DNA from: Ferribacterium limneticum
GTDB taxonomy: Bacteria; Pseudomonadota; Gammaproteobacteria; Burkholderiales; Rhodocyclaceae
Direction of reading: 5' to 3'
NCBI RefSeq assembly: GCF_020510585.1
Contig: NZ_CP075190.1
Coordinates: 310,001 to 374,000, forward strand
Length of the DNA stretch: 64,000 bases
Part shown: positions 1-8,592 of the stretch, one piece after another
Numbering within the stretch: the first letter of the stretch is position 1
Layout of the letters: each line of letters starts with the position of its first letter
Translations under genes and position numbers: made by a program
Notes under the pieces: model-generated
Database searches by the model: none
The model's input: only the letters and a program-made list of their open reading frames with translations
What the model was told of the DNA's origin: nothing

Positions 1-732
1 GAGCGCGAGGCCGATGCGCTGGGGCAGGAATACATGGTCCGGGCCGGCTATCCGGCCAGCGGCATGGTCGGCCTGCAGCAGCTGCTGGTCGAGCAGCAGA
101 AGGAATCGCCGGGGATGGTGCAGACCATGTTCTCGACCCACCCGATGAGCGGCGAACGGCGCGATACGGCGAAGCAGCTGGCCGGGGGCAAGTATGCAGC
201 AAGCAATACGCGCGATGCCGGCCGCGAGCGTTTCATGGACAACACGGCGTCACTGCGCCGTATCAAGCCGACCATCGACGCCTGCCAGAAAGGCGAAGTG
301 GCGATGGCTGCCAAGGAATACGGCAAGGCCGAGGAGCGTTTCCGCACGGCCTTGAAGGCCACGCCGCGCGATTACGCGGCCAATGTGCTGATGGCGAAAT
401 GCCTGTCGGAACAGGACAAGGATGCCCTGGCCCTGGAATACGCCCAGACGGCGACCCGGGTTTATCCGCAGGAAGCTCAGGCGCACAAGCTGGTCGGCGT
501 GCTGGCGCTCGGTCAGAAGGATCCGGGCATGGCTTTCGAGCATCTCGATCGCTATGACCGGCTGTTGCCGGGCGATGCCGGCATCACCTTCCTGAAGGGG
601 ATTTCGCTGGAAGGCATGGGTAAGCGCCCGGAGGCGGCCCAACAGTATGCCGCCTACCTGAAACGCACGCAGCAGGGCAAGGCGGCGGAGTATTCGATCA
701 GCCGCCTGAAGAGCTGGGGCTATCTGAAGTAA
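1..732 (+). CDS. M48 family metalloprotease with C-terminal TPR region (5' end outside window)
   Basis: This is the C-terminal part of a periplasmic zinc protease. The frame is open from base 1 and begins EREADALGQEYM, which matches the region of M48 peptidases holding the third zinc ligand (Glu, then Ala-Asp). The HExxH motif must lie upstream, outside the window. After the catalytic region (about residues 1-70) comes a linker, then a helical TPR-like region (about 95-240) with Ala/Tyr/Leu periodicity. The order protease plus TPR is that of BepA/YfgC-type proteins, which assist or degrade outer-membrane proteins in the periplasm; that role is inferred from the family. The gene ends with TAA at 730-732. 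A dispersed repeat follows immediately and separates it from the convergent Crp-type gene. An internal ATG at 34 is not the true start. Confidence 0.8.
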   Translation, partial: EREADALGQEYMVRAGYPASGMVGLQQLLVEQQKESPGMVQTMFSTHPMSGERRDTAKQLAGGKYAASNTRDAGRERFMDNTASLRRIKPTIDACQKGEVAMAAKEYGKAEERFRTALKATPRDYAANVLMAKCLSEQDKDALALEYAQTATRVYPQEAQAHKLVGVLALGQKDPGMAFEHLDRYDRLLPGDAGITFLKGISLEGMGKRPEAAQQYAAYLKRTQQGKAAEYSISRLKSWGYLK

Positions 733-767
733 TTTTGATTTTGGCCGTTTTTTACGGTTGACCGTGG
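731..767 (-). repeat. Dispersed 37-bp repeat, copy 1 (between convergent genes)
   Basis: Strand is given so that the core reads first. The core is CCACGGTCAACCGT (one mismatch), then A6, spacer CGGCC and AAAATCAAAA. It fills the gap between the M48 gene and the Crp-type gene, which point toward each other. Confidence 0.9.
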
Positions 768-770
768 AAT

Positions 771-1445
771 TCAGTCGCCGAACGAACGCAGTCCGTCGAG
801 ATCGAGAATATTGATCCCGCCGTACTCGCTGCGCACCAGCCCTGCGTCTTCGAGGACCTTGAGCGCCTGATTGGCCCGCTGTCTGGAAACGCCGGCCAGA
901 TAGCCGAGTTCTTCCTGAGAAATCTGCAGCAGGCGGTTGGTGCCGGGGTAGAGCACCGGGTTGAACAAGGCCGCCAGGCCGCGCGCAATGCGGGCATCGG
1001 TGTCGAGCATGCGCTCGTTTTCGATCATGCCGATGAACTGGCCGAGGCGCTCGTTGAGCTGGGCGATCATGTAGCGGTTGAACGGAATGCTGTGGTCGAG
1101 CAGCCACAGGAAAGTGGCGCGGCTCATGAAGGCGACGCGCGTTTCGCGGATGGCCATGACGTCATAGCGGCGCACTTCGCTCTTGAGTAGCGAGCCTTCG
1201 CCGAACCAGCCGCCGGTGCTGATGCCGGTCAGCGAGGTCGTCTTGCCGGTCGTCCAGTGGCTGGCCATCTTGCCCAGGCCGTCGATGATGCCCATCCAGT
1301 AATCGACCGGTTCGCCTTTCATGCAGATGAAAGCGCCCGGGGCGAAGCTGCGCTCGAAGGTGCCGGCGATGGCCTTGGCCATTTCTTCCGCAGTCAGCGA
1401 CGGCCCCCAGACGGAGGTGCGCAGCAGTTCCTCAGCGTTTTTCAA
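771..1445 (-). CDS. Crp/Fnr family transcriptional regulator
   Basis: A cytoplasmic regulator of 224 residues, the normal length for the family. An N-terminal cyclic-nucleotide-binding-like beta-barrel (about 20-120, with FAPGAFICMKGEP and the GWFGEGSLL turn) is followed by a long dimer helix (about 125-150). A C-terminal winged helix has the recognition segment GVSRQRANQALKVLEDAGL (about 185-205). The cluster of N-terminal cysteines that binds the FNR iron-sulfur centre is missing, so oxygen sensing of the FNR kind is unlikely; the ligand is unknown. The start appears to be TTG at 1445, because an in-frame TGA lies two codons upstream and no ATG is available before conserved residues. Repeat copies flank the gene on both sides. 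Confidence 0.88.
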   Translation of the reverse strand: MKNAEELLRTSVWGPSLTAEEMAKAIAGTFERSFAPGAFICMKGEPVDYWMGIIDGLGKMASHWTTGKTTSLTGISTGGWFGEGSLLKSEVRRYDVMAIRETRVAFMSRATFLWLLDHSIPFNRYMIAQLNERLGQFIGMIENERMLDTDARIARGLAALFNPVLYPGTNRLLQISQEELGYLAGVSRQRANQALKVLEDAGLVRSEYGGINILDLDGLRSFGD

Positions 1446-1493
1446 TGATCATTTCCGGGTGATGTGCCGAACCACGATTATAGGCGGTGGCTT

Positions 1494-1530
1494 CCACGGT
1501 CAACTGGAAAAAATACCCAAAATTGAAATC
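1494..1530 (+). repeat. Dispersed 37-bp repeat, copy 2
   Basis: Core CCACGGTCAACTGG (one mismatch), A6, spacer TACCC, then AAAATTGAAATC. It lies between the end of the SH3-domain gene and the start of the Crp-type gene, both on the minus strand. Confidence 0.92.
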
Positions 1531-1546
1531 GTCTAGCGCCGCCATT

Positions 1547-2986
1547 TCACCGCACCGCCACCGTCCCCGCCTTCCACAGCGGGCTCTGCCAGCGGTAGAA
1601 CGGGGTCAGGCTGGAGGGCTTGTCGGCTTGCTTGTCGGTTACCAGCGTGGTCAGCGAAACGGTTTCGAAAGTGGTGCGATAACGGTCGCCGCTACGAACT
1701 TCGCGCGCCGCCAGCATCTGCTGACCACCCGGTACCCAGCCGGCGAATTCGACGTAGCCGAGGTTGGGGTTGTCGAGGGCCGGCGGCAGGACATCGACCG
1801 TCCAGCCATCGGCGCCCTTGCGGAAAACCCAAATTTCGCGCCAGGTGTCGAGCGGCTGCACGGCCAGGGTCAGCGCATCGCCTTGTGGCGCGACGGCGGT
1901 GGAGGCGGGCCAGACAAGGCCCCAGGTGCAGCGGGTGAGCAGCGGATTCTTTTCGTCGTGCTTGGCATCGACCAGATGGACGCAGGTTTCGCCCGGTTGG
2001 CCGGCGCTGATCCGCACGCCGAGGCCGGCGGCGACCTTGGTCGGCGTTTGCGGCAGGCCCGGCTCGGCCGCCCAGCGCGAGGCGCCGACGCGAATCGCCG
2101 CATCGCTGTAGGCATTGGTGTCGCTTTCCATGAGCTCGGCCGGGGTGATCGCGGCCAGTTCGTCGATGGCGCGCGCGGCGGCTTCGCGGGCGGCGTTTGG
2201 CCCGACTTCCGGGCGGCGGGCGCGCTGATAGGCGAGGCTCGCCCAGACGCCGGCCTTGCGCAGGTGCAGGCGGTTCTTGAGCACCTCGGGCAGCTTGGCG
2301 AGTGACACCCGTTCAAGCACGTCGGCGCGCCAGTTGTCGAAGGCAAAGCGTTCCGGCGGCGTCAGCGTCGGCGGCACGCATTCGTGGCGGGTCAGCGACA
2401 GCGCGGCGAGCGCCTTGTCGATCTCGGCCGAGGGCAGGGCGAGGACGCGGCCTTGTGCTTCGCCGTTGCTGCATAGCTGCACCTGGCCATCGCGCTCGTA
2501 GCTGACTAGATTCATGCCGTAGCTGGCGGCGACTTCAACGTGGGCGGCCAGCGCTTCGCCGGCCTTGCCCGTACGGCCGGCGGTGGCGCGGCGGGCCAGG
2601 CGGTCGCTCATGTTGCCCAGCGCAGCGAACACCTCGCTGTCGACCTGGCCGGCCGGCACGGCGCGCAGGTAGGCGGCGGCGTAGCTGATGCCAAGCGCCT
2701 CCGAGCCTGGTGCATCCTTGAGGAAGCGGACGATGGAGAGCAGTTCGGGCGCGGCTTCGGCCTTCAGCGACTGGACGCGCACCTGGCTGGCCTTGATGTA
2801 GCCGGCGCGTTCGCGGCGGTGGTCGTAGACCTGCAGGAAATCGCCCTTCTCGCCGCGGATTTCCAGACTGTCGCCTTGCCACAACACGGCCTGCTGGGCG
2901 GCGGAATCCTTGGGTGCGGCGCGCAACGCCGACTGGTCCTGGGTGACGATGGCGATGACGGTCAGTGCGGTAGCCAGCATGATCAT
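1547..2986 (-). CDS. Exported protein with N-terminal SH3-like domain
   Basis: A protein of about 479 residues with an N-terminal hydrophobic export segment (residues 1-24, MIMLATALTVIAIVT). A bacterial SH3-like domain follows (about 25-75, with LWQGDSLEIRGEKGDFLQVY and RAGYIKASQV), then a long region I cannot assign. The SH3 domain suggests binding to peptidoglycan or a partner protein in the periplasm. The start overlaps the stop of the upstream SPFH gene (ATGA), so the two are translationally coupled. A second ATG two codons later (about 2980) is better spaced from the AAGGAG ribosome site and may be the real start. The molecular function is unknown. Confidence 0.72.
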   Translation of the reverse strand: MIMLATALTVIAIVTQDQSALRAAPKDSAAQQAVLWQGDSLEIRGEKGDFLQVYDHRRERAGYIKASQVRVQSLKAEAAPELLSIVRFLKDAPGSEALGISYAAAYLRAVPAGQVDSEVFAALGNMSDRLARRATAGRTGKAGEALAAHVEVAASYGMNLVSYERDGQVQLCSNGEAQGRVLALPSAEIDKALAALSLTRHECVPPTLTPPERFAFDNWRADVLERVSLAKLPEVLKNRLHLRKAGVWASLAYQRARRPEVGPNAAREAAARAIDELAAITPAELMESDTNAYSDAAIRVGASRWAAEPGLPQTPTKVAAGLGVRISAGQPGETCVHLVDAKHDEKNPLLTRCTWGLVWPASTAVAPQGDALTLAVQPLDTWREIWVFRKGADGWTVDVLPPALDNPNLGYVEFAGWVPGGQQMLAAREVRSGDRYRTTFETVSLTTLVTDKQADKPSSLTPFYRWQSPLWKAGTVAVR

Positions 2987-4227
2987 TCTCCTTCGGCCGG
3001 AGCTTGTTCGCTGGCGGCAGCCTGCGTCCTGCCGAGCAGGGCATTGCCGATGAAGCCGCCGCTGGTCGGGGTCGGGGCGATGATCACAGAGATCTTGTCG
3101 GACAGCTTGTCGGCCATGGTCTTCTGGATGAGCAGCGGGTTCTTCTGGATCAGGGCGCCGTCACGTTCGAGCTGGGCGCTGGCGATCTGGCCCAGACGCT
3201 CCTGGCGATAGGCTTCGGCGTCGGCCAGCTTGCGGCGCGATTCGGCTTCGCCCTGGGCCTCGATCTGGCGAGCCTGGGCATTGGCTTCAGCCGTCTTGAT
3301 GCGGGTTATTTTGTCGGCCTCGGCTTCCAGCCCGCGCTGCTCGATCTGCTTCTGCTTGAAGGGCAGGATGTGCTTCATCGCCTCGGCCTGCGCCTTGGCA
3401 GCGATGATCTGTTCCTGGCCGGCGGCCTCTGCGGCCTTCTCGCGGCGCACCTTGTCGGCTTCGGCTTCGAGATCGGTCTGCTTGACCTGCTTTTCCTTCA
3501 GTTCCAGCGTGTAGCGCATCTTGTCGCTGGCCAGTTCCTCGGCCAGCAGGCGATCCATGCCGGCGCGGTAGTCGGCCGGCAGTTCGACCTTGCCGATCAT
3601 TACCGACTGCAACTTGATGCCATCCTTGCCCAGCGTTTCACCCAACTCTTTTTCGATGGTTTCCTTGATCTCCTGACGCTTGGTCGAGAAGATTTCGCGC
3701 ACCGTGTAACGGGCCAACGTCTTGTAGAGCACCCCTTGCGCCGCCGGTTCGACCACCTGGCCGCCGATGTCGTCGGGCAGGCTGCGCGCCACGGCGGTCA
3801 GACGGGTTGGGTCGAGGGCATAACGGATGGTGACATCGACGCCGATGGACAAGCCTTCCACGGTCTGGAACTGTGCTTCGCCTTCGGCGCTGCTGCCGCC
3901 CTCCGGGCGATACAGCTGGTCGCGCAGCGATAAGCGGCGCAGCTCGTGCAGACCGGGGATGACCAGCGCGGCGCCTTCGCGCACTTCGACGACATCGCCT
4001 GTCAATTGGTTGATGCGCACGCCGGCCTCACCACGTGTCACGCTCTGCATCGGCGGATTGTTGTAGAGCGCATACGCGCCGATGCCGGCGATCGACAGGG
4101 CGATGATGCTGCGCCGGGCGCCATGGACGCCGCGCCCGAGTTGCCCTGCCGCCCGACCGGTGTGCCCAGCCAGATTGCCAAGCGATTCACGCAGGCTGTC
4201 GAACATGTCCAGAAAACGTTCTTTCAT
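2983..4227 (-). CDS. SPFH/band-7 (prohibitin-like) membrane protein
   Basis: A 414-residue membrane-anchored scaffold protein. One transmembrane segment (about 38-56, SIIALSIAGIGAYALY) precedes an SPFH/band-7 domain (about 60-250, with RGEAGVRINQ and GLSIGVDVTIRYAL). A long charged coiled-coil rich in Ala, Glu, Lys and Gln follows (about 230-375), as in flotillins and prohibitins. Such proteins oligomerise and organise membrane domains or modulate proteases. The start has a good ribosome site (GAGGAG about 8 bases before ATG). It is the first gene of a two-gene unit with the SH3 protein, and lies head to head with the two-component system that starts at 4485. Confidence 0.85.
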   Translation of the reverse strand: MKERFLDMFDSLRESLGNLAGHTGRAAGQLGRGVHGARRSIIALSIAGIGAYALYNNPPMQSVTRGEAGVRINQLTGDVVEVREGAALVIPGLHELRRLSLRDQLYRPEGGSSAEGEAQFQTVEGLSIGVDVTIRYALDPTRLTAVARSLPDDIGGQVVEPAAQGVLYKTLARYTVREIFSTKRQEIKETIEKELGETLGKDGIKLQSVMIGKVELPADYRAGMDRLLAEELASDKMRYTLELKEKQVKQTDLEAEADKVRREKAAEAAGQEQIIAAKAQAEAMKHILPFKQKQIEQRGLEAEADKITRIKTAEANAQARQIEAQGEAESRRKLADAEAYRQERLGQIASAQLERDGALIQKNPLLIQKTMADKLSDKISVIIAPTPTSGGFIGNALLGRTQAAASEQAPAEGE

Positions 4228-4484
4228 GATTTTTCTCCTCGAAACCGATCTTCGCGTCGGGGGAGATTTCCCCGTTGCCGGCAGCGTGAAGATCGTTTTC
4301 GCTACCGGCCCTGCATGCTTCCCATCTTCCGGCGACAGGCCAGGAGCAAGCCATGCCGCCGCCGGGCGACTGTGGTAAGGCGGCGGAAGGGAGGGATACG
4401 AGGTGTGAACAAACCTTCACGCCGCCGGCATGCAGCCATGCCAAAAAACGGGGATACTTCGCACCTCAGCCAGGGAGCAAGACC
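4228..4484. promoter_or_regulatory. Divergent intergenic region between SPFH gene and response regulator
   Basis: These 257 bases hold no credible gene. Being between divergent start codons, the region must contain the promoters of both the SPFH-SH3 unit and the two-component operon. I cannot place -35/-10 boxes with confidence. A ribosome site (GGGAGC) precedes the response-regulator ATG at 4485. Confidence 0.45.
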
Positions 4485-5186
4485 ATGACCAAAGTCGCCG
4501 TCATCGAGGACGACATCCCCACCAGCAACCAGTTGAAGGACTGGATACTCGCCGCGCGTCCGGATGTGGTCGTCGACCAGTGGTTCAACCGCGACGACGC
4601 CGAAGCAGCCATCGCCCGCGAGGATTACGCGCTGGTCACGCTGGATATCGAACTCGGGCGCGAGCGCCATGCAGGGGTGGCCGTCATCAACGCCATCAAC
4701 AAGGCCGGGCGTGGAACGCCGGTGCTGGTCGTCTCGGCCATGCCGGCTGCCATTTACCGTAGCATCATGAAGGCGCTCGACGCCTGGGATTACCTGCAGA
4801 AAACCGCCTTCGAGGAAGCCGATTTCATCGAGACCTTCCTCGAAATCCTGCGTGCCTCGCGCGACCGGGCGGGGCCCAAGGTCGAGGCTATCATCAAGGA
4901 CGAACTGGCCCTTGACCCGCTGCGTCAGAGCACGCCGTTGTGGCGCGGCCAGCGGGTAAACCTCCCGCTCACCGCCCAGCGCATCCTGGCCACGCTCTAC
5001 CAGCGCCGCGGCGAGGTGGTGTCCTACGACGACCTGTTCGCGGTGGTGAAGAGCGGCCGCAATCGCGACAATATCCGCAAGCACATCAGCACCATCCGCG
5101 AGGCTTTCCGCGAACTCGACGACGGTTTCGACCGTATCGAGAACGTGCCGATGCGCGGCTTCCGCTGGTCCGATCAGGCGCGCTGA
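4485..5186 (+). CDS. Two-component response regulator (receiver plus winged helix)
   Basis: A 233-residue DNA-binding response regulator. The receiver domain (about 1-120) has the acidic pair Asp9/Asp10, the phospho-acceptor Asp54 (in LVTLDIELG), Ser84 and Lys106. The C-terminal part (about 150-230, with LPLTAQRILATLYQRRGEVV and DNIRKHISTIREAF) resembles the OmpR winged helix, although it is divergent. I chose ATG 4485 rather than an in-frame upstream codon because MTKVAVIEDD is the expected receiver start and GGAGC lies just upstream. The histidine kinase gene follows after 7 bases, so the two form one operon and presumably a cognate pair. Confidence 0.88.
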   Translation: MTKVAVIEDDIPTSNQLKDWILAARPDVVVDQWFNRDDAEAAIAREDYALVTLDIELGRERHAGVAVINAINKAGRGTPVLVVSAMPAAIYRSIMKALDAWDYLQKTAFEEADFIETFLEILRASRDRAGPKVEAIIKDELALDPLRQSTPLWRGQRVNLPLTAQRILATLYQRRGEVVSYDDLFAVVKSGRNRDNIRKHISTIREAFRELDDGFDRIENVPMRGFRWSDQAR

Positions 5187-5193
5187 GTCGGTC

Positions 5194-7269
5194 ATGAAAC
5201 GCTTTCTGGTCTGGCTGGCCTCCTTCCGCCTGCGCATCCTGCTGCGCACCTCCTTCCTGCTGCTGGCGCTGGTCGTGCTGGTCATGACGGTGACCGTGCT
5301 GCAGGAAGAAAAGCAGCGCAGCTACGACACCTATCAGGCCAGCCTGAACAAGACCAAGGCGCAGATCGTCGCCCGCCTGCACCACCCGGCCGGCCAGCTG
5401 GCGCTGCTCAATCCGCGCTGGGATGCCGCTTCGGCCGCCGCCGGCCGGCCGCTCGTGCTGCCCTTCTCGGCCATCGATTTCGACGACCAGAACAAGGTGC
5501 GCAACGCCATCGAAATGGCCGGTTGCCTCGTCCAGTACCCCGACCATGGAAGTCTGTGCGTGGCGGTCGGCAACAATCCGTGGGCCGGCGGTTTCATCTA
5601 CGCCGCCGGCACTTTCGCCAGCGGGCCGCTCGAAGCCCACCGCATCGGCGACGAGTTCCTCGACGGCGCCCATCGCCTGCGCGTGACCGTGCGCCTGCGC
5701 GATCAAAGCTGGCAATGGATCGCGCCCTTTGAGCCGCTGGCCAACGGCGCGCCGGCGCGCGGCGAGGGCGTGCGCGGCCGCTTTACCGGTTATGTCGAAC
5801 TGCCCGATCGCGACTACACCGGCGCCCGGCCGCTCAAGGAGTTTCGCGGCTGGGTCTGGCAGAGCGGGCGGTGTCTCGATGCCGCGGCCGATGACGAGGA
5901 AAGCTGCCGCAAGCAATCCTTCTTCTCGTTGCGTCTGCCGGTCGAGTCGCTCCGCCAGGGCATCTTGCAGAGTGCCCGGCCGGTGTGGCCGCCGGCCGAC
6001 CTCGAGCAGTACAAGGTGCAGGTCGAAGTGTTGCCGCCGGGCGAGGGCGCGCCGCTATTCGCCAGTGACCGGCCGGGGGCGGTGCCGCCGTTCGCGCTCG
6101 ATGTCTTGTCGACGTTGCTGCTACCCGGCGAATCGCTGTCGATCCGCCGCGTTGAAGCCGGCGGCGAGCGGGAAGTCGCCCAGCTGGCCGGGCGCGACGA
6201 GGCACAGGAGTTGTCCTCGCCGCTGCTCACCCGCCTGATTCGCCGCCTGCCGGTTGAATCGCTCGAGGCGGCCGAGGTGGAACTGCGCGACGAGATCGCG
6301 ACGCCGCTTGGTAACTACCGCCTGGTGCTCAAGGGCGATGCGCGCAGCGTCAACAAGACCCTGTCGGTGGTTGCCACCCGGCTGTCCTGGTTTATCGGCG
6401 CCATGCTCGGCGCCATCGCGGTGGCCTGGCTGGTCATCGAAATCGGACTGATTCGCCCTATCGCCCGGCTGACCAGGCGTACGCGCGGCCTGTCGCGCTC
6501 GGTGCAGGCCGACGGTGGGCTGGAGCGCTACGACTTGGCCGACCTGCGTGGCGGCGACGAACTTGGCCTGCTGGCCGGCGGGCTCGATGAGCTGCTGCAG
6601 CGGGTGCGCGAGGATGCCGAGCGGGGGCGCATCCGCTCGGCGCAGGAAAAGGACATGTGGCATGCCGTCGGCCACGAAATCATGTCGCCGCTGCAAAGCC
6701 TGCTCGCCCTGCACGGCAACGAGGCCGACCCCAGCCACCGCTACATCAGCCGCATGCAGCAGGCGGTACGCGTGCTCTACGGCAGCGCCAGCCCGAGCGA
6801 GGCCTTTGCCAGCAGCCAGCTGGATATCGCCGCCGTCGATCTGGCGGCCTTTGTGAACAATGTCGCCGAAAATGCCGGCATCGCCGATGTCGTATGCCAT
6901 GGCACGGCGGCCCCGGTGCCCGTGCGTGCCGACGAATTTGCGCTGGAAGATGTCTTTGCGCATCTTTTGCGCAACGCCGAACGCTACCGGCCCGAAGGCT
7001 CGCCGATTGATCTGGCGCTGGTCATCGACGACAACACCGCCAGCGTGACCGTTGCCAACCGGGGGCCGGCCATCGCCGACGACATGCTGGAACGCATCTT
7101 TGAATACGGCGTCTCTGACCAGGCCGAGTCCGCCGCCGCCGGCAACCGCGGCCAGGGCCTCTTCGTCGCCCGCACCTACATGGCCAAGATGGGCGGCACC
7201 ATCGTTGCCCGCAACACGGCGGACGGTGTGGCTTTCGTCCTCACCCTGCCACGTGCCCGCCCGGCTTGA
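5194..7269 (+). CDS. Sensor histidine kinase with large periplasmic sensor region
   Basis: A 691-residue inner-membrane kinase and probable partner of the adjacent regulator. Transmembrane segments are near residues 12-33 and 395-417. They enclose a periplasmic sensor region of about 360 residues that I do not recognise. A HAMP-like linker follows (about 415-480), then the H-box HAVGHEIMSPLQSL with the phospho-acceptor His at about 494. An ATPase domain follows with an N-box (LLRNAERY, Asn about 594) and a G-box (NRGQGLFVA). The dimerisation helices are short and divergent from standard HisKA. The long sensor region suggests a soluble periplasmic ligand, but nothing in the sequence names it. 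Confidence 0.88.
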   Translation: MKRFLVWLASFRLRILLRTSFLLLALVVLVMTVTVLQEEKQRSYDTYQASLNKTKAQIVARLHHPAGQLALLNPRWDAASAAAGRPLVLPFSAIDFDDQNKVRNAIEMAGCLVQYPDHGSLCVAVGNNPWAGGFIYAAGTFASGPLEAHRIGDEFLDGAHRLRVTVRLRDQSWQWIAPFEPLANGAPARGEGVRGRFTGYVELPDRDYTGARPLKEFRGWVWQSGRCLDAAADDEESCRKQSFFSLRLPVESLRQGILQSARPVWPPADLEQYKVQVEVLPPGEGAPLFASDRPGAVPPFALDVLSTLLLPGESLSIRRVEAGGEREVAQLAGRDEAQELSSPLLTRLIRRLPVESLEAAEVELRDEIATPLGNYRLVLKGDARSVNKTLSVVATRLSWFIGAMLGAIAVAWLVIEIGLIRPIARLTRRTRGLSRSVQADGGLERYDLADLRGGDELGLLAGGLDELLQRVREDAERGRIRSAQEKDMWHAVGHEIMSPLQSLLALHGNEADPSHRYISRMQQAVRVLYGSASPSEAFASSQLDIAAVDLAAFVNNVAENAGIADVVCHGTAAPVPVRADEFALEDVFAHLLRNAERYRPEGSPIDLALVIDDNTASVTVANRGPAIADDMLERIFEYGVSDQAESAAAGNRGQGLFVARTYMAKMGGTIVARNTADGVAFVLTLPRARPA

Positions 7270-7553
7270 AAATGGGGGCGGTTTAGCCGCTAGCGGGCGC
7301 AGGGGCCAATCTCACGGTCAACCGGAAAAAATGCCCAAAATTGAAATGACATGGGCGGGCGGCAATCGGCAATAACCCCCATCCAATAATTCGCGCCATA
7401 GCGGACACAGAGGCAGTCCTTATGATTGCTGATTGATACGTAGAACCGAATGGGCTAATCTCAATGTCATTCAAAACCTGACGGGCGATTGAATCGTGTG
7501 CGTATTGTTGGCAATAAAACGGACGTTTCTGAGCCTGAGTAACTATTAGCCAT
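7270..7553. other. Intergenic region with repeat copy 3
   Basis: The region opens with GC-rich sequence like the chromosome, then holds repeat copy 3 (7312-7348). From about 7380 on it becomes visibly richer in A and T up to the atypical gene at 7554. I see no conserved gene or clear promoter. Confidence 0.5.
7312..7348 (+). repeat. Dispersed 37-bp repeat, copy 3
   Basis: Core TCACGGTCAACCGG (one mismatch), A6, spacer TGCCC, then AAAATTGAAAT. It is nearly identical to copy 4 about 1 kb downstream, in the same orientation. The pair flanks an atypical gene. Confidence 0.93.
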
Positions 7554-8123
7554 ATGACTCTCCGGCAAGCCAACGACGTAGCCTCGCGCATCTGCGCCTT
7601 TAATGATGGCACATTTGTGACGTTGCCATCGAACATCGAAATTCGGGATCTCGTCGGATTCCTTCGCTCCGTAATTCCGGACAACAAGTTCGACCGCTCA
7701 CTGGTTTCTGCTGTTCAGGCTCAGCCACTCCGATTCGATCCTTCATTTGCAGATCGAATAAGTTCGCAATTCAATATCGCAAATGAAATCATTGAGGGCG
7801 ACCACAAGCTGAAACAGAAGTTATTGCGTGAGGTCGTAACATGTCCGCCGTCCAAACCCCAGGAATCTGAGACCTTCGTCGTGCTAGCGACCTTTGGCTA
7901 CGGTCTAATTTTTATTATTTCGCTGTGGCGGTTGTGGCAACTCGGGGGCAATTGGCAATGGGTTGCGGTGCTCATCGCTGCCTTGATAGCGGTAGCGATG
8001 ATTGCCGCTAATCGAAAAAGAGCTAAGAGCAACGGCATAAGCCTCGGTTCGTTCGAGTTTTCAGACGACTCATCGTTAGATCCAACTTTCTCGGGCGATT
8101 GCGGAGGGGGCGCCGGAAATTGA
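7554..8123 (+). CDS. Hypothetical protein with two C-terminal transmembrane segments
   Basis: An open frame of 189 codons with no recognised family. The N-terminal half (1-100) is soluble and predicted alpha/beta (TLPSNIEIRDLVGFLRSVIP). Two hydrophobic segments follow: about 106-126 (VVLATFGYGLIFIISLW) and 132-150 (WVAVLIAALIAVAMIAA). The short C-terminal tail is rich in Ser, Asp and Gly and ends GDCGGGAGN. Base composition and codon use (many ATT, TCA and AAT codons) differ from the GC-rich neighbours, which suggests acquisition from elsewhere. No ribosome site is convincing, so the start is uncertain. The gene stands alone between two same-direction repeat copies. Confidence 0.55.
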   Translation: MTLRQANDVASRICAFNDGTFVTLPSNIEIRDLVGFLRSVIPDNKFDRSLVSAVQAQPLRFDPSFADRISSQFNIANEIIEGDHKLKQKLLREVVTCPPSKPQESETFVVLATFGYGLIFIISLWRLWQLGGNWQWVAVLIAALIAVAMIAANRKRAKSNGISLGSFEFSDDSSLDPTFSGDCGGGAGN

Positions 8124-8592
8124 CACATCTAAAAGTCGGCAGCTATGGCCAACCCTGCTCAACCTAATGCCCAACTGCTACGCTGCCGGGGTCCCTCCGC
8201 GCTACGGCGCAGGTGTTAGCTCCACGTTCCACGAGCGTCCGCTTTTCAAAGGCGGCTACGGCAGCATAAAGGGCACTTTTCGGTCGTTTGGAAGAATATG
8301 CTCTCAGCGACTCAACGGCCAAACAACATCTCGCCTTCCACGGTCAACCGGAAAAAATGCCCAAAATTGAAATCGGTTTTGGACGTCTCCTGGACGGAGT
8401 GGGCATTTTGTCGAGCGATTAATTTTTTGCACATTGTCTGCCGGATGACATTCAGCCCCGTCGCCGGCGCTTAGACTCCGTCGCACACTGAGTCATTTCC
8501 CCGTTGCAAGCTTGGTGTAAGGCGACGGTAGCAACAATGATTCAAACGAACGTTAGACCGCGAACGATGAGTCGCGGCGGAGGAGACTAAGA
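8124..8592. other. 469-bp gene-free region upstream of the acyl-CoA ligase
   Basis: No credible coding frame is present. It contains repeat copy 4 (8338-8374) and, after it, the leader of the ligase gene. That leader has an inverted CCGTCGC...GCGACGG pair (about 8478-8528) and the ribosome site GGAGGAGAC before ATG 8593. The promoter of the long ligase-Liv operon should be here, but no box is convincing. The sequence from 8124 to about 8330 is of unknown origin. Confidence 0.5.
8338..8374 (+). repeat. Dispersed 37-bp repeat, copy 4 (perfect core)
   Basis: Exact core CCACGGTCAACCGG, A6, spacer TGCCC, then AAAATTGAAATC. It lies in the leader region of the ligase-Liv operon. Confidence 0.94.

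Noticed and set aside
8162..8221. A 60-base stretch with ACCTAAT or GCCCAAC at one end and GTTAGCT at the other, resembling an integron attC site after the orphan gene.
   Set aside because: The simple-site boxes match only partly and the inner arms do not pair well. No integrase or second cassette is present.
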